Shown here: piece after piece, positions 26,572 through 39,345 of the stretch
Position numbering within the stretch: the stretch's first letter is position 1
Layout of the letters: the number at the start of each line of letters is the position of its first letter
Notes under the pieces: generated by a model
What the model was told of the DNA's origin: nothing
The model's input: only the letters and a program-made list of their open reading frames with translations
The model's database searches: none
DNA from: Blumeriella jaapii
Lineage: Eukaryota; Ascomycota; Leotiomycetes; Helotiales; Drepanopezizaceae
DNA: 64,000 bases
Reading direction: 5' to 3'
Assembly: GCA_009599575.1 (NCBI GenBank)
Contig: VWND01000067.1
Span: forward strand, 1,550,001-1,614,000
Made by a program: the position numbers and the translations under genes

Positions 26572-26576
26572 CGTAG

Positions 26577-26749
26577 TGTGAAGAGATGAGACGTCAGTTC
26601 GTTGGTCACGTGGTCCGAAGGTTACGTTGTTGTCACGTGACATCGGAGCTCGCATATATTGTATTTTAGATTTCGCGACACTTTTAATTTAAAACCTCGT
26701 AGTTAATGCAATTTATTTACGAATCTTCTGCTCGTTCGCACTTTTGATA
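26577..26749 (+). repeat. 5' LTR of A2
   Basis: 173 bp, TGTGAAG to TTGATA. It carries two CACGTG boxes at 26607-26612 and 26634-26639; the second lies inside the perfect palindrome GTCACGTGAC. A related CACGTT-type site in other copies (here mutated to TACGTT) lies between them. TATA-like sequence is near 26655. Confidence 0.94.
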
Positions 26750-26899
26750 TATTAATTACCAAACTTTTTTAATACTTTTATTTTAGTTCTCGAGCTGAAA
26801 AAGCCTGCTAATTTTATTTTGCTTTTGCGTATATAAAAAATTAACAAACTTTATCGCGATAATAATTTTCACGATTTTTTAAAAATAATTTTTACGATA

Positions 26900-28250
26900 C
26901 GAAACTACGAAACGACAATTTTTTTTGATATAAAACTTATATTTAAAAAACCTCGTTTTGTTTTTGCTTATACTTCGGAATAAAATATATTTCACGCTTT
27001 TTTTTTAACGAGCTATATCGGACTATTCCAAATTGTCGGAACCTTTTAATTGCTTTATTTTAGGATATTTTAAATACTCCGACCAAATCGTCGCCGCTTT
27101 GATCGCTAATACGAAAACCTGTTTTCGCGAAATTCTCGATATTTTTGCTTACGCGGTAAAACAAAACGATATAATAATATCGCTTAAAGCCAAACTGAAT
27201 GATTTAGCTTAGAAGCTAAATATTCAAACGGTATAATACTAAGAAAAAAAAGCATTTTTAAAAAAAAAATTTAAAACTACGAAGCCGAACTCGCTAATTT
27301 CCGAAGACAAGCTTTTGTTAGTTAAAATACACCGAATATTTTAAATATAAAAAAAAAAACGCTTGTTTTTTTCGACCCCGATAAATTCACAGGTTCGGGC
27401 GGCATCGGCAATATTACGAAGCATTTTACTATTTTTTTTAAAATATAATTCTAAAGCTTCGTTTTAATTAAAACTGATATGCGACCGAACAAAATCGTAT
27501 AAATTATTTTTTCTCTCGCCTTTCCGATATAGCCAGAAGCGTTTTACAAAAAGGTTTACGTACGGACGGCATCTTTTTTTACCTGATTATTATAAAAATA
27601 ATTTAAATTTTATAACAATTGTTCGGCGTTTTTAACTAATAAATAGATGCATTTAAGAAAATTTTGTTTTTTAAGCAAAGCAATTAATTACTGTTTATTT
27701 TTTTTTATTTGGCTGAAAATTAAAAGCTATATTAAAATTTAATAATAAAACCGCTATCGTTATTCTGCGCGAAGCTTTTTATTTTAATATAATTATTCGT
27801 TTGTCGTATACCAACTTGTTTAATTTAAAAACCGATTTTATTAGTTTTTACGTTTAAATGCGCGAAACCGATACCGTTTTTCGATAATTAAATTTTAATT
27901 ATTACAAAACCGAAAGCCGCAATACGAAAATTATTTTTTCCGCTTTTATATTTAAAACTGCTATTACGATTATTATTCAAAGCGATTTTATAAATTTTAG
28001 CGCTATCCAAACTAAAGCAATTATATAAACCGCAGCCGATATAGCCAAAAACAAACGCTTAATAAATTATGCCGAAAAGTTAGCTCGCCGAATTTACTTT
28101 TTTGCTAATAACTTTTGCTTTTAATATGTCAGCGATAAATACCGCGCTGCTAATTGCTCCGATTTTTTTTAAATTAAAAAAGCTAAGGCCGAAGTAAAAA
28201 AATCGGAAAACTGACTGTTTTTAATAATTATTATTATTAAAAACCTTTGA
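26900..28250 (+). pseudogene. gag of A2, decayed
   Basis: This is the gag region between the 5' LTR and protease. A degraded CCHC knuckle is at about 28100-28165: C-F-stop-Y, then D-K-Y-R, then N-C-S-D, so the His has become Tyr. A1 1-480 and A3 61900-62262 are colinear. The first ~150 bp after the LTR (26750-26900) show no coding frame and form the leader. Confidence 0.7.
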
Positions 28251-29018
28251 AAAATAAATTGGAAATATCTGTTTTAAACGGCGTTCCGGAATTATATTAA
28301 ATATTACTTTATATTATAACTATTAATAATATATATATTAAAATCTACTTTTTGAACGATTTCGGAGTTACCGATAATTTTATTAATTATTTTTTCGTGC
28401 AATATTACGAATTAACCTTTGTTTTATTTATTAACCCACGTAAACTTACCGTGGTTGACGGACGTTTTTCTATTTACGGCGACGTTATTTATTAAGTTTC
28501 TTTTCAAATTAATATCGCCCGCCATACCGAACGAATTACAGCTTTTATTACAATATTAAAAAAATACGATTTTATTTTAAGCAAATTTTGGCTTAAAACA
28601 TATAATTCCTATATTAATTGAATTACGAATACTTTTTGCTTTAATTCAGACTTCTGCCGTTTCAATTATTTATTTTAAAACTTTTATTAATTGGCTGTTT
28701 TAGATTTAGTTTAAAAACGCCACTTTTATAAGTCAATCGTTTAATCAGCCCTTTTTCGCCGTACAAAAGCTGCTGCTTTTAATATTTTATTTTTCCAGCC
28801 CGGAATCAAGGTATTTTCAGTCTTATTATACGAAATCGACCAACGTTTACAAAACTCGGCGTTATAATCAAAAACGACCTTAATTTTGCATTATTAGAAA
28901 TAAACCAATTACGACGAAAACTTTTTTAAGCTAAATAATAACATTTATCAGCTGAATTTTACTTTGCTAAAGCTTTTTTAAAAAATATTCGTTTGGCCCT
29001 TTAAACTAAACTGCTAAT

Positions 29019-29303
29019 TGTCACAGCTAGCTTGAGGGTGATCGGAATGATATGGACCAAAAGGTACGCATATAAATTGAAAAAAAGACACCGAGCTAGA
29101 ATGCTCGGGGTCGCGAACTTTATGTACAGTGGGTTGCGCTTATGGGTCACGTGACTTAGCGCGAGGCCTAGTGGCCGAGGTGGTCCGTGTCCCAAATCTT
29201 AATCTAACACCACCAGCATTTATACTACTGGCAACTATACCATTGGCAATCATACCATTGGCAACCATACTATTGGCAACTACTACTAGCCAGGATCGTA
29301 ATA
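29019..29303 (-). repeat. 3' LTR of B2
   Basis: 285 bp. On the plus strand it starts TGTCACAGC and ends GATCGTAATA. It has a GTCACGTGAC palindrome at 29146-29155 and about four 15 bp tandem units (core ACTGGCAACCAT) at 29220-29290. RIP is weak here. Confidence 0.94.
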
Positions 29304-32300
29304 TTATCCCCTCCTTTCGAAAAATTGCGTTTTCGCAGTTGCAGTTATAGGTTTATCGTTTTCCAACTCGGTGTAATTTTTTCTGCCTTCGTTATAAGCT
29401 TGCAATTATACGGAAAGCGCTCGTAAAAGGCTTTTGGCGGTAGGGTGTAATCGATAGAATACTTGAAAAATATAAAAGGCCGTTATAGCGTCAAAACAAA
29501 AGTATTATTCGAAATCTTTATCAGCGCTTTTTTAATTAATCTGGTATTATAATACTTTTTTATGCAACTTCGAATTTATTATTTTTTCGATTTTTTATTT
29601 CGTTTGTTCAGGAAATAATTAAATAAAAGCTGGTTCGGAGCGGCGTTGGCCAGGTAAAAAGTTGCTAATATGCTTTCGAAGCGAATATAAATGGAAAATT
29701 AAATAAATTAATTAATCTGCGAAAAAGTCAAGCTTTTAACTTTTTTTTATTTTATCGACGATTTTAATTAGGCCGTACTATTTATTTAAAAGCTTTCGGA
29801 AAAATCGGTCGAGCTTTTAATTTTTAATATTTACTAATACTTCGTCGTTTATATTTTAATTTATTAATCGTTTATGCAAATTAGCAAAGCGTTTTATTTT
29901 AGTTTATTATTGCGCAATAAACGATTGCGCGTATTTTACAATCTTTTTAGCTCGAAAAACCAAATGCAAAGCTTCGTCGTGGTTAAGCTTTTCGGTGGCC
30001 GAGCGAAAAAAACGAAAATTATTTATATTTTAAAATATACGAGTTTTGTATTTATTTAAAACTTGGAAAGGAAAAACGTTACCGAAAGTTTCGTACGGCA
30101 AAGTCAGTTATATAATATTTATTAAAAGTAAAAAGCGTTTTTAATTGTTTTAATAATAAAAGTAAAAAGAGCGAAAGCGTTGCTTAATATATTAGTTTAT
30201 TATTTCGATTTGCTTATCGATATTAAAATTATACGCAATAATTAATTTGATTTTGGTTTTTAATATACGGCAGAATTTTTGCCAAAAAACCGAAACAAAT
30301 TAAGCTTTTCGGTCCGAAATAATTAAATCCGGCATGCCGAAATGGCGTATTTAATAAATTAAAAATAAAACTGCTAATTTTTTCGCTATAATAATTTTGT
30401 GATAAAAAACTGACAAAAGCTTTTTAAACAGGCGATTTATTACTACGAAAGCGAAATCGTAATTATTTTCGTTTAATAAAAATTTCGTAAAATCCATCGT
30501 TAAATATTAATAAAACCTGCTGGATATAGGCAAAAGCTTTAAAAAACCCGCAGTTTTGTCGCGCCTAGCTTTTATTCGTATACAACGACAATTCGAAACG
30601 TATTATTATATATTTGCTTTTATAGCTTTTTAATAATATTTACGACCGACTAAAAGCTTTATTTTTTTTATTTTAGCGTATACTACGCAAAGCTATTCGT
30701 AAATATATCGAATCAGAAAAATTCGCAGTTCGGAAGATTTTAAAAATATTATTAATCTGCTTTAGAAAAATAATTTGTTTTGTCGCAATTAATAATTAAA
30801 ATTATAATTACGGATTTGCGTTTGTTGCGCTTCGAAAAAAAAAGAGTTTTTATTGGCTTGCAGCAAATCGTTTATAATTATATAATTATATATATCGTAC
30901 GCGATTACGGAAATTAAATCTGCGGATTTTTTTATAAGCATTTTATTTTTTTCGTTTTCGCTATTTTTTTCGAAAAAAATACTGTCGTTATCGCGCTTAT
31001 CGAACGTTATTTCTATAAGCGCTAGCGTAATTATGTTTTTAACAGCTATTTTTTTTAAAATTTAAAAATCCAATTTATCGTTTGGAAGTATTTGCTGCTT
31101 TCGAATTGCTCGCTATCGCGCTTTTAATAAAAAAATATTTTGGTTTTTGCGAAAAAAAGTATCAGCGAACGTATTAATAATTTTCGACCGATATATAATT
31201 ATAAAATAAAAATCGGCGAAAAAACTCGGCTTATCGGGCTTATCGAGCCGAAAAGTTTTTAATTATTATAAAATATTTTAAAACGCGGTAATCGGTATAT
31301 ATATATATGTTTTTTTAGACGCTTAACAGTTTCGGCTTATAATTTTTAAAAAAGCGAAAAATAACAAAAAGCTTTTTATCGTAAATCGGATAGTTAAGCT
31401 CGGCGTCGATTATAATTTAAAAAAAAAAACCGACCGGATAATAAAAGTTATTTTTTTGCAATTGCGATAATACGCTAGCTATTATTTTATTAAAAAAGTC
31501 GGTTTCCAAGCGCGTTTGCTTATAAAAGTCGTAATAATACAAAATGGAAACATTTAGCAAAGCTTTGCGCAATATTTTTTATACGTTTTTCTGCTTTTTC
31601 TCGAATACGAAAAAAACGTTTTTGCTTATAAAAACAGTAAAAAAACGGCAAATGCGGCTGTAGCCGGCTATAAAACGTTTGTAAAAATTACAAAAATCCA
31701 AAAAGTTTTGCACGCTTCGCATATTCGTTATATATTATTAATTTTTAATAATAGCGATTTTTTCCGGGTTTATTTTAATGCTTTGAATACTAATAACGAA
31801 ATTTAAAAATTTGATTTTCGTAATATTAAACTCGCATTTTTTAATATCAGCTTTTAAATCGTATTTTTTTAAAATCGACAAAATCTTTTTGACGTAAATT
31901 TTATATTTTAAATTATTCGCGGAATAAATAAAAATATCGTTAAAATACGCCGAATAAAAATTATTTAAATGTTTTATAAAAATATTATTAATAAAGCGTT
32001 GAAATATAACGGGCTTATTAATAAAGCCGAACGGAAAAACTTTATATTTATATATGCCGTATCGGATGCGGAAATTAATTAGTTTTTTAAATTCTTCGGA
32101 TATCCGGACTCGATTAAATGCTTATTAAATATTAATTTTCGTAAACATTTTGGCTTTAATAATTCGCGCTAGCATTTCGTCGATTAAAAGCAAAAAATAA
32201 AAATCTTTTTTCGTAAAATCGTTAAGCTTGCGGTAATCGATATATAAGCGCATAAAGCCGTTTGACTTTTTAATAAATAAAATCGAAGCGGCGAAAAAAA

Positions 32301-33590
32301 TATTAAAAAATTTAATAAAACTTTTATGCAAATTATCGAAAATATAATTTTTGATTTTTATAAGCTGTTTATTCGTAAAGCGTTTAAATAATTTTATAAA
32401 AAGCGTATTTTCCGTGGTCAAATGTATTTTATAATTTACACCGGAGCGGCGGAAAACGAGCTTATCGCTTTTTTATTTGTAAAACAGTTTTTCGAATTCC
32501 GAATATTAAATTAAAAAAAGCTTTTTTTTAAAAATTATATTATCGTTATATTTAATTTGCAAAACGTCGGGAACGAAAATGCTTTTTATTGCCGCGAATT
32601 ATATAATTTTTTTAAATTCGACGATTTTCGTACGGCGGAAACGTTTTTTGTTTATATCGTATATAAAAGTAATAAACGTATATTCGCTAAATAATAATAA
32701 TTTTTTTTTTTTGCGGCTCGCATTCGCTTTTCGTAACGTATTTGTAAAGCGCTGAATGCAAAGGCGAAAATACAACTGATATTGCAATTAAAAACAAAAA
32801 AAGTAGCAATTAGCCCGGTTAAAAAAACCGGCTTGGTCGGTTCAAAGCTGTTAATAAAAAACTTTTCTATTTTATACAAACTGCTTTTAAGATTTCGTAT
32901 AAACGTAAAGGATTTATTAACTTTAAAACCTAAATAAGTTTTTTTAATCGTTGTAAAAATGCTGGCAGAAGTATATAAAGCTTTTATTGCGCTATTTCGT
33001 TTATTTGCATTTTTTTAATGCATACGACTAAGCATTTTAAGCTTTGTTCGCTAATTAAAATCGACGAATAATTGCTCGTTGAAATAAAAAATAACGGGCA
33101 TATCGAATAACTATTTTATTTTGTTTTTTCCTTAGTTATACGTTTGTTTTAAATCGTAGTGTTATAGAAATTTGCGATTAATAAAAACGTCGGTAAAGCT
33201 CAGGTTTATAATCAGAAAAGAAAAATTTATACGACGTCGGTTAATCGTAAAAAAAAAAAAAATAATAAAAAAAATAAGCTTTTCCGGTTCGCTATTATAG
33301 CCGGTGGATATAATAAATTTGTATAACCGAATAAAATTTATTTCGAAATATTAAAAAAATTAATACGCTAAAAAATTTTTAATCGCATCGAAAATATTAG
33401 CTTCGCTATCGATATATACAAATGTTTTAATATATAATTTATTACGTGCTAATTTTATAAAAATTAAAAACTATCGCTTTTTTATTAAAAAACGCTGGTT
33501 AAATTTTAAATTCTTTTACAAATCGAATTTTTTGCTATAATAAAAGTTTTTGCCACGGCTTAAAAGTTTTTTAATAAATCGTTTTGCTTT
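29304..33590 (-). pseudogene. pol of B2, decayed
   Basis: Read from right to left. RT has its start in the open stretch 32125-32421 (SILFIKKSNGF, LYIDYRKLND, then LLLIDEMLARI) and YFND (from YLDD) at 31936-31947. RNase H is at about 31350-31750. Integrase with a Cys-containing zinc region lies at about 30060-30900. A C-terminal tail runs to about 29310 and I cannot assign it firmly to a chromodomain. Protease should lie at 32450-33590 but I could not fix its active site. Stops are of RIP type. Confidence 0.8.
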
Positions 33591-35000
33591 TCGTCGATAG
33601 CTATTTCGGCGATTTTGCGATTAAATTTGGCGTCGAAATAAACGTTTGCGAAATGGCCGAGCTTGCCGCAATTATAATAAGCGTTAAAAAAACGCGCAGC
33701 TAAACGGAGAAAACCGGGAATGGCAGAAATAACAGCTATACGCTTGTAAAAATCTTTGTTAAAAAAGGGAAAATCTATACGAGCAAAAGGGGCTAGAAAA
33801 ATAAAACGCTATAAAATTTTAAAAATACCGGAAATACGCCTAAAATCCTGGTTAGCAAAAGCTATAGCAAAAAAAATAGCTTATGCGACGAATAAAAACT
33901 ATTTTTTCAGCTCGGATATTACGTAACTTTTTATTTGCAACGGCTAAAAATTCGTTTAAAATAATATAATTATTATTTATTTTATACTTTTTTATTCGAA
34001 AATCGTATTTAAAAATAAAAATAATCTTTTCGCATATATTTTTAAACCAACGGTTTTTAGCAATTTTGCTAATAATTACGTAACGAATAAACAAAAAACG
34101 AAAATTATTATAAATTTAACCGTTATTTATATAAAACTTATTATATTGCAATTTGGCAGACTAAACGCGGTTATAATTAAAAAAGCGCTAATTAAAAATG
34201 CGAAAAACGTTTCGAGCCGATTAAATTTAATTATAAAACTCGGAGTTTAAATGCTTTAAAATAATAGTCTTTACTTTTTCAATAATGCATTTAAAATATG
34301 CTTTAGCTTAATTTATATTTTGTATAAAATTTCTTAAATATTTTTTAATAAACAGTTTTATATTTATTTTTTATACGTTATATTTAATTTTTTTTTAATA
34401 ATCGCTGAAAACGTAGCGAAAATATTTAATTTTAAATAATTCGATTCGGAAAATAGCTAGGTCGAAAACGAAAAGATAATACTCGGGAATTAATTGAAAG
34501 TTTGCGGTAAAAGCGCGCGAAGTTCGGAGTAAAAAAAAGGCGTCGCGGGCGATATTAGCGAAAAAGGTTGAAAAGCGAGCGGCGGTAATAATTTAAGCGA
34601 TTATTTAAGCGATTTAAAGCTGCTGGGCCGCAATAAATTTTTTAGCGTTAGCAAATATATTAAATAATCGTAAAAGCATTCGTCGGTTTAAAGATACTAA
34701 AATGTTAGCGTCGTACAATTCGATTTTAGATTCGATAGTTAAGCGAAAAAATTCAGCAGATAACTATAGTTCGATAAAAAAATCGTAAAATAAAAACTCG
34801 CTGCTAAAGTCGTCGAAAAAGCCTGGAACGAATGGAGATTCGAAAGCGCCAAAGGCGGAAGCAGAGGGTGGAAATGCTAATTCGAAGCCGAATCGTACGG
34901 ATTGCGTTCGTTTTCGAATGCCGCGTCGATTTATAAAAAAAGCATGGGATATATTAAAAAAAAGCGATTCGAATTGCAAAAGCAAATCGAATTAATAGGA
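33591..35000 (-). pseudogene. gag of B2, decayed
   Basis: The minus-strand open stretch 34764-34985 (MLLQFESLFFNISHAFFINR...) is the N-terminal gag part, shared with B1 (53630-53929) and B4 (62713-62940). A CCHC knuckle region is at about 33650-33690; its first Cys is Tyr in copy B1. The MLLQFES Met is not a certain start, because related codons continue upstream toward 35100. Between 35001 and 35173 lies the leader next to the LTR. Confidence 0.75.
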
Positions 35001-35173
35001 AAGAAAAACTTCAGCTTTTTCTGGACAAAATTAATAAAAAAAAGTTTTAATTAAAACACCGATAAATAAACGTCGGTACGGGCGGCCTGAAAAAAGTTCG
35101 AGTTGCAAAAGCAAATCGAATTTTTAATCGTAGATACAAAGCTTTTTAGCGAAAATTGTTTAGTTTTTTTTTA

Positions 35174-35458
35174 TGTTATAGCTAGCTTAAAAGTGATCGG
35201 AATAATATAAACCAAAAGGTACGCATATAAATTAAAAAAAAAACACCGAGCTAAAATGCTCGGGGTCGCGAACTTTATATATAGTAAATTGCGCTTATAG
35301 GTCACGTGACTTAGCGCGAGGCCTAGTGGCCGAGATGGTCCGTGCCCCAAACCTTAATCCAACACCATCAGCATTCATATCACTGGCAACCATACCACTG
35401 GCAACCATACCATTGGCAATCATACCACTGGCAACTACCACTAGCCAGGATCGTAACA
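35174..35458 (-). repeat. 5' LTR of B2
   Basis: 285 bp, the same length as 29019-29303. On the plus strand it reads TGTTATAGC to CGTAACA. It contains the CACGTGAC box near 35300 and four 15 bp tandem units at about 35372-35437. A TATA-like element (CATATAAATT) is near 35223-35232. Confidence 0.94.
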
Positions 35459-38400
35459 CTAATCGACCTTCGAATAAAACTTTTTTAATATTCTTATTAT
35501 TATTTAGCCGCTTTCGACCTTATTAAAACTAATAAACTTACGCTTTATAAAAAAAGCGTTAATTATACGATAAAACTTCGTTTTAGCGCAATACTTTTAT
35601 ACGATATTTTATATAATATATTAATTAACGAATTCTAAGTTTTACGCAAGTTTTTAAAAGAAAATTTCGAAAAAGGCTGAATTCGAGCTAGCTTTTTTCT
35701 CGCCGCCTTTTCAATTTTATTTGCAAAAAAAGCCAAAAGACGGATTACGTTTTTGCGTCGATTACAAAGCTTTTAACGCTATAACAATCAAAAACCGGTA
35801 TTTTCTGCTATTAGTTTAAAAAATATTTTTTCGATTAAGCAAAGCGAAATTTTATATTAAACTTAACGTTTTTGCCGCTTTTAATAAAATTCGAATAAAA
35901 AAAGGCTATAAATGGCTTATTGCGTTTAATACGAAATACGGTTTATTCGAATCGTTAATTATGCTTTTCGGTTTATACAACGCTTTTGCCATTTTTCAAT
36001 TCCGTATAAACGATATTTTACGATTTTATTTAAATATCTTTTATACAGCTTATATAAACGATATTTTAATTTATTTAAACGATTTTTAAAAACACAAAAA
36101 ACACGTTAATTTCGTTTTTTAAGCTTTTTCCGACGCTGGCCTGCAATTAAATATAAAAAAATACGAATTTAAAATTTAAGAAATCGTTTATCTAAGAATA
36201 ATTATTTTTATTACTGGAATCAAAATAAATCCTAAAAAATTAAAAGCTATTATTAGCTGAAACTTTTTTTTTAACGTCAAAAACGTACAAGCGTTTTTAG
36301 GTTTTGCAAATTTCTACCGACGCTTTATTAAAGATTTTTTTCGTATCGTTACTTTTTTAATAAATTTAACGAAAAAAAACATTAAATAAGATTTTAATAA
36401 TAATTGTATTAAGACTTTCGAATTTCTTAAATCAGCTTTTATTATTGCATTTATATTATTTTATTTTAATTTTAATAAAAAGATTTTCGTTGAAACCGAC
36501 GCTTTTAATTACGTTTTTTTAGAAATTTTTTCTTAAAAAAACGATATAAAAATGCTTTATTTAATCGCGTTTATATTAAAAAAGTTCGATTTTGCCGAAT
36601 GCAACTACGAGATTTATAACAAAAAACTTTTTGCTATTGTACGTTGTTTTAAAAATTAGCGAGCCGAATTACAAAAAGCTGCTTATTTAATTCGTATATT
36701 TACAAATCATCGAAACCTGGAATATTTTATAATAATTAAATAATTCAACCGACGTCAAATACGCTAAAACGAGTTTTTAGCTGGTTTTAATTTCGTAATT
36801 ATATTTAAATTTAAAAAACAAAATAGCAAATTTGATTTTTTAACCAGACGTTTTTAAAATCTTTTTTAAAACTTTTCAGACGAAAAAATCCAGTTTCAAA
36901 ACCAAGCTTTTTTTAAAAAGTATTATTTAATTAAAGTTTTAAACGCTTTTTCAATTTTATTTAAACAAATATCCGAGGCAAACGACGAAAAGCTTTTACA
37001 ATTGTTAAACGAATATTATTTTATTAATAAGCTATAAATTATTATCAAAAAAAAAATGCTTAAATCAGAAAGTATTCCGAAATTAAAAAACTTACAATTT
37101 TTCGAATATTTTATACGTAATAACAAATTGTATTTTCGAAACCGATTATACGTTTTAAATATACCGAGTTTAAATATTTTTATTCGTATTTGACTTTTGC
37201 AAATAGCCTATGATTTAATAAAAACAAGCCATTTCGGAAAAAAAAAATTGTACGAGATTATTAACAGAGATTATTACTGGCTATTAATTTCTAAAAATTG
37301 CAAAAGATTTATGCGCAATTGCAACGGCTGTTTTCGCAATACAAGCATTAATCAACGCTACCAAAGACTTTTCAAATTTCTGTCTATTTTTTTACGCCGT
37401 TAAAACCATATATCAATCGATTTTATAAGTTTTTTTTTCGTAAAAAAGCATAAAAATCGAAACAATTTGATTATAATAATAATATATCGCTTTAATAAAA
37501 AACGATATTATATAACCTGTTATTCAGTTATAAAAGCGTCAAATCTAGCCAAGCTGTTTTATAAAAATATCTGGCGCTTATATAGCCTTTCCGATTTTAT
37601 AATTTTAAACCGAAGCTTTTTGTTCGTTTTACAATTCTGAAAAGCTATTAATTATCGTTTCGAAACCAATATTACGCTATCCACCAGTTTTTATTTCGAA
37701 ACAAATGGCCAAACCGAAAACGCAAACGCTTATTTATTTTTTTATTTAAAACAATTTGTTAAATACGTTTAAAAAAACTGGAAAAACTGGCTTTTTTTAG
37801 CCGAATTCGCAGCAAATAACGCTGTAAACGCTTTTACCGGAATCTTTTTCTTTTACGCCAACAAAAACTTTTATTTCCGACTAAGCTTTTTTTTATTCAA
37901 ATTTATTTTAGCTTCGACTTTTCGCATATTATAAATAGCAAACGCAAAAAAAAACGATTTTACAAAAAAAATAAAAAAAATAAAACTATTATTACGCACG
38001 AATCTGATTTCAGCGCTAGCCGACCAAAAATATTATTTTAATCGACACCGCCAACCAGCTTTTGCCTACCGAGTGAAAAATAGCGTGTTTTTTAATAAGC
38101 GTAATATTATTTCTACCAAACTAATTAAAAAGCTCGATCATAAGTTTTACGGTTCTTATAAAATCGCCGAAGTTTTAAGCTTTTATAATTATAAATTAAA
38201 ATTATTTTTCGAACAAAAACTATTACATCCCGTTTTTTACACCAATTTGCTTAAACCTGTTTATAACGACCCTTTTTCAAAGCAGGAAAACCCTTTTCTA
38301 CCATCTGTTTTTATCGACGCCGACGGCAATTTGCTATAAATTATAAACGCTATTTTCGATTTTAAACGAAATTTTAATTTTTTTTATTTTATATAATAGC

Positions 38401-38832
38401 GCGGCTACAACGCCGAAAACTAGTTTTAAAAACTATTAAAAAACGTTATTAACGCATACAATTTTATAGCTAAATTCGTTATACGTTTTTTTTAGAAATT
38501 TTATCCGACTAAAGCAAAACTGGCTAAAGCCAGAATTGCTAATAAAAAACGTGCCAAATCGACGAATAATAAAAACGAGCTTTTATCATCAAAAAAAGCT
38601 TTTACAACCGTTATTAATTATAAAAAAACTGCTACCAATTTCTTTTTTATTACAAAAAAATCAATTGTTTTGCTTTCGAAACTAAAAAAGCCTGCCTTTT
38701 TTACCATTTCTTCTATTATTCCAGCTGAACCCCGCATTCGTTTACAAAAACGCTTCGCGAACGAAGCTCGTTTTATAAAAGTAAATTTTGACGACGAAAA
38801 AATTAAATGAAAAAATAAAAAAAAGAATTATA

Positions 38833-39005
38833 TATAAAAAGATAAAACGTCAGTTCGTTGATTACGTAATCCGAAGATCACGTTGTTATTACGTAATATC
38901 GGAGCCCGCACATATTGTATCTTAGATTTCGCGACACCTTTAACTTAGAACCTCGTAGTCAATGCAATTCATCTACGAACCTTCTGCTCGTTCGCACCCC
39001 TGACA
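38833..39005 (+). repeat. 3' LTR of A2
   Basis: 173 bp, TATATAAAAAG (from TGTGAAGAG) to CCCCTGACA, followed by the duplication cgtag. The purine-rich tract at 38806-38827 is the likely polypurine primer. The CACGTG boxes of the 5' LTR are lost here by C-to-T and G-to-A changes. Confidence 0.94.
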
Positions 39006-39345
39006 CGTAGCTAAATATATTTTGTAATTTAAACCGAAACGGGGAAAAGCGAGCTTATCGCTTTTCTGCTTATAAAAAAGCTTTTCGAATTTTAAATATT
39101 AAACTAAAAAAAGCTTTTTTATAAAAACCACGTTGTTATTATATTTGGCTTATAAAGCGTCGGGAACGAAAATGCTTTTTACTGCCGCGAATTAAATAAT
39201 TTTTTTAAATTCGGCGTTTTTCGCGCGGCGAAAACGTTTTTTGTTTATATTATAAATAAAAGCAATAAACGTATAATCGCTGAATAATAATAACTTTTTT
39301 TTCGCGGCCCGCATTTGCTTTTCGTAACGTATTTATAAAACGCTG
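39006..39345 (-). pseudogene. B1 fragment upstream of RT (protease side)
   Basis: It matches B2 at about 32412-32752. It joins 26576 on the left once A2 is removed, and 52057 on the right once L is removed. No catalytic residues could be read. Confidence 0.75.

Larger units (their letters stand above)
29019..35458 (-). mobile_element. Ty3/gypsy element B, complete copy B2
   Basis: A 6,440 bp element on the minus strand with identical-length 285 bp LTRs and a perfect 5 bp target duplication, ctaat at 29014-29018 and 35459-35463. It entered A2 between protease and RT; the A1 sequence at 1280 shows the uninterrupted site. Read on the minus strand: LTR, gag, pol, LTR. Confidence 0.95.
28258..38480 (+). 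pseudogene. pol of A2, decayed and split by B2
   Basis: Protease is at 28258-28494, equivalent to 521-757 of A1. The spacer and RT entry run to 29018, where B2 interrupts. Pol resumes at 35464. RT: RFCVDY near 35748 and YINDIL near 36056. RNase H: V-E-T-D near 36492. The integrase zinc region is an open stretch at 37197-37403, with SHFGKKK giving the His and NCNGC the Cys pair. The DDE core has N for D in the LNRS block near 37605. The GPF/Y region, KFYGSYKI, is in the open stretch 38073-38339. The chromodomain with RGYNAEN is at about 38340-38475. Chromodomains of this group steer integration to heterochromatin. Confidence 0.88.
26577..39005 (+). mobile_element. Ty3/gypsy chromovirus A, complete copy A2
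   Basis: A2 is bounded by 173 bp LTRs and a perfect 5 bp target duplication, cgtag at 26572-26576 and 39006-39010. Without B2 and its extra ctaat (6,445 bp) it measures about 5,984 bp. Order: LTR, gag, PR, RT, RNase H, IN, chromodomain, LTR. It entered B1 in the RT region. Confidence 0.95.

Noticed and set aside
26344..26655. Apparent longer RT ORF with a novel N-terminus
   Set aside because: The first ~27 codons come from the A2 LTR read in antisense; only 26344-26571 is B RT.
29220..29290. Short regular repeats suggesting a CRISPR array
   Set aside because: Units are contiguous 15 bp tandem repeats without spacers, within a eukaryotic LTR.
29129..29350. 73-codon ORF with repeated PLATI residues
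   Set aside because: It is the translation of the 15 bp tandem units in the B LTR. Similar frames at 35326-35526 and 62158-62370 are the same repeat in other copies.
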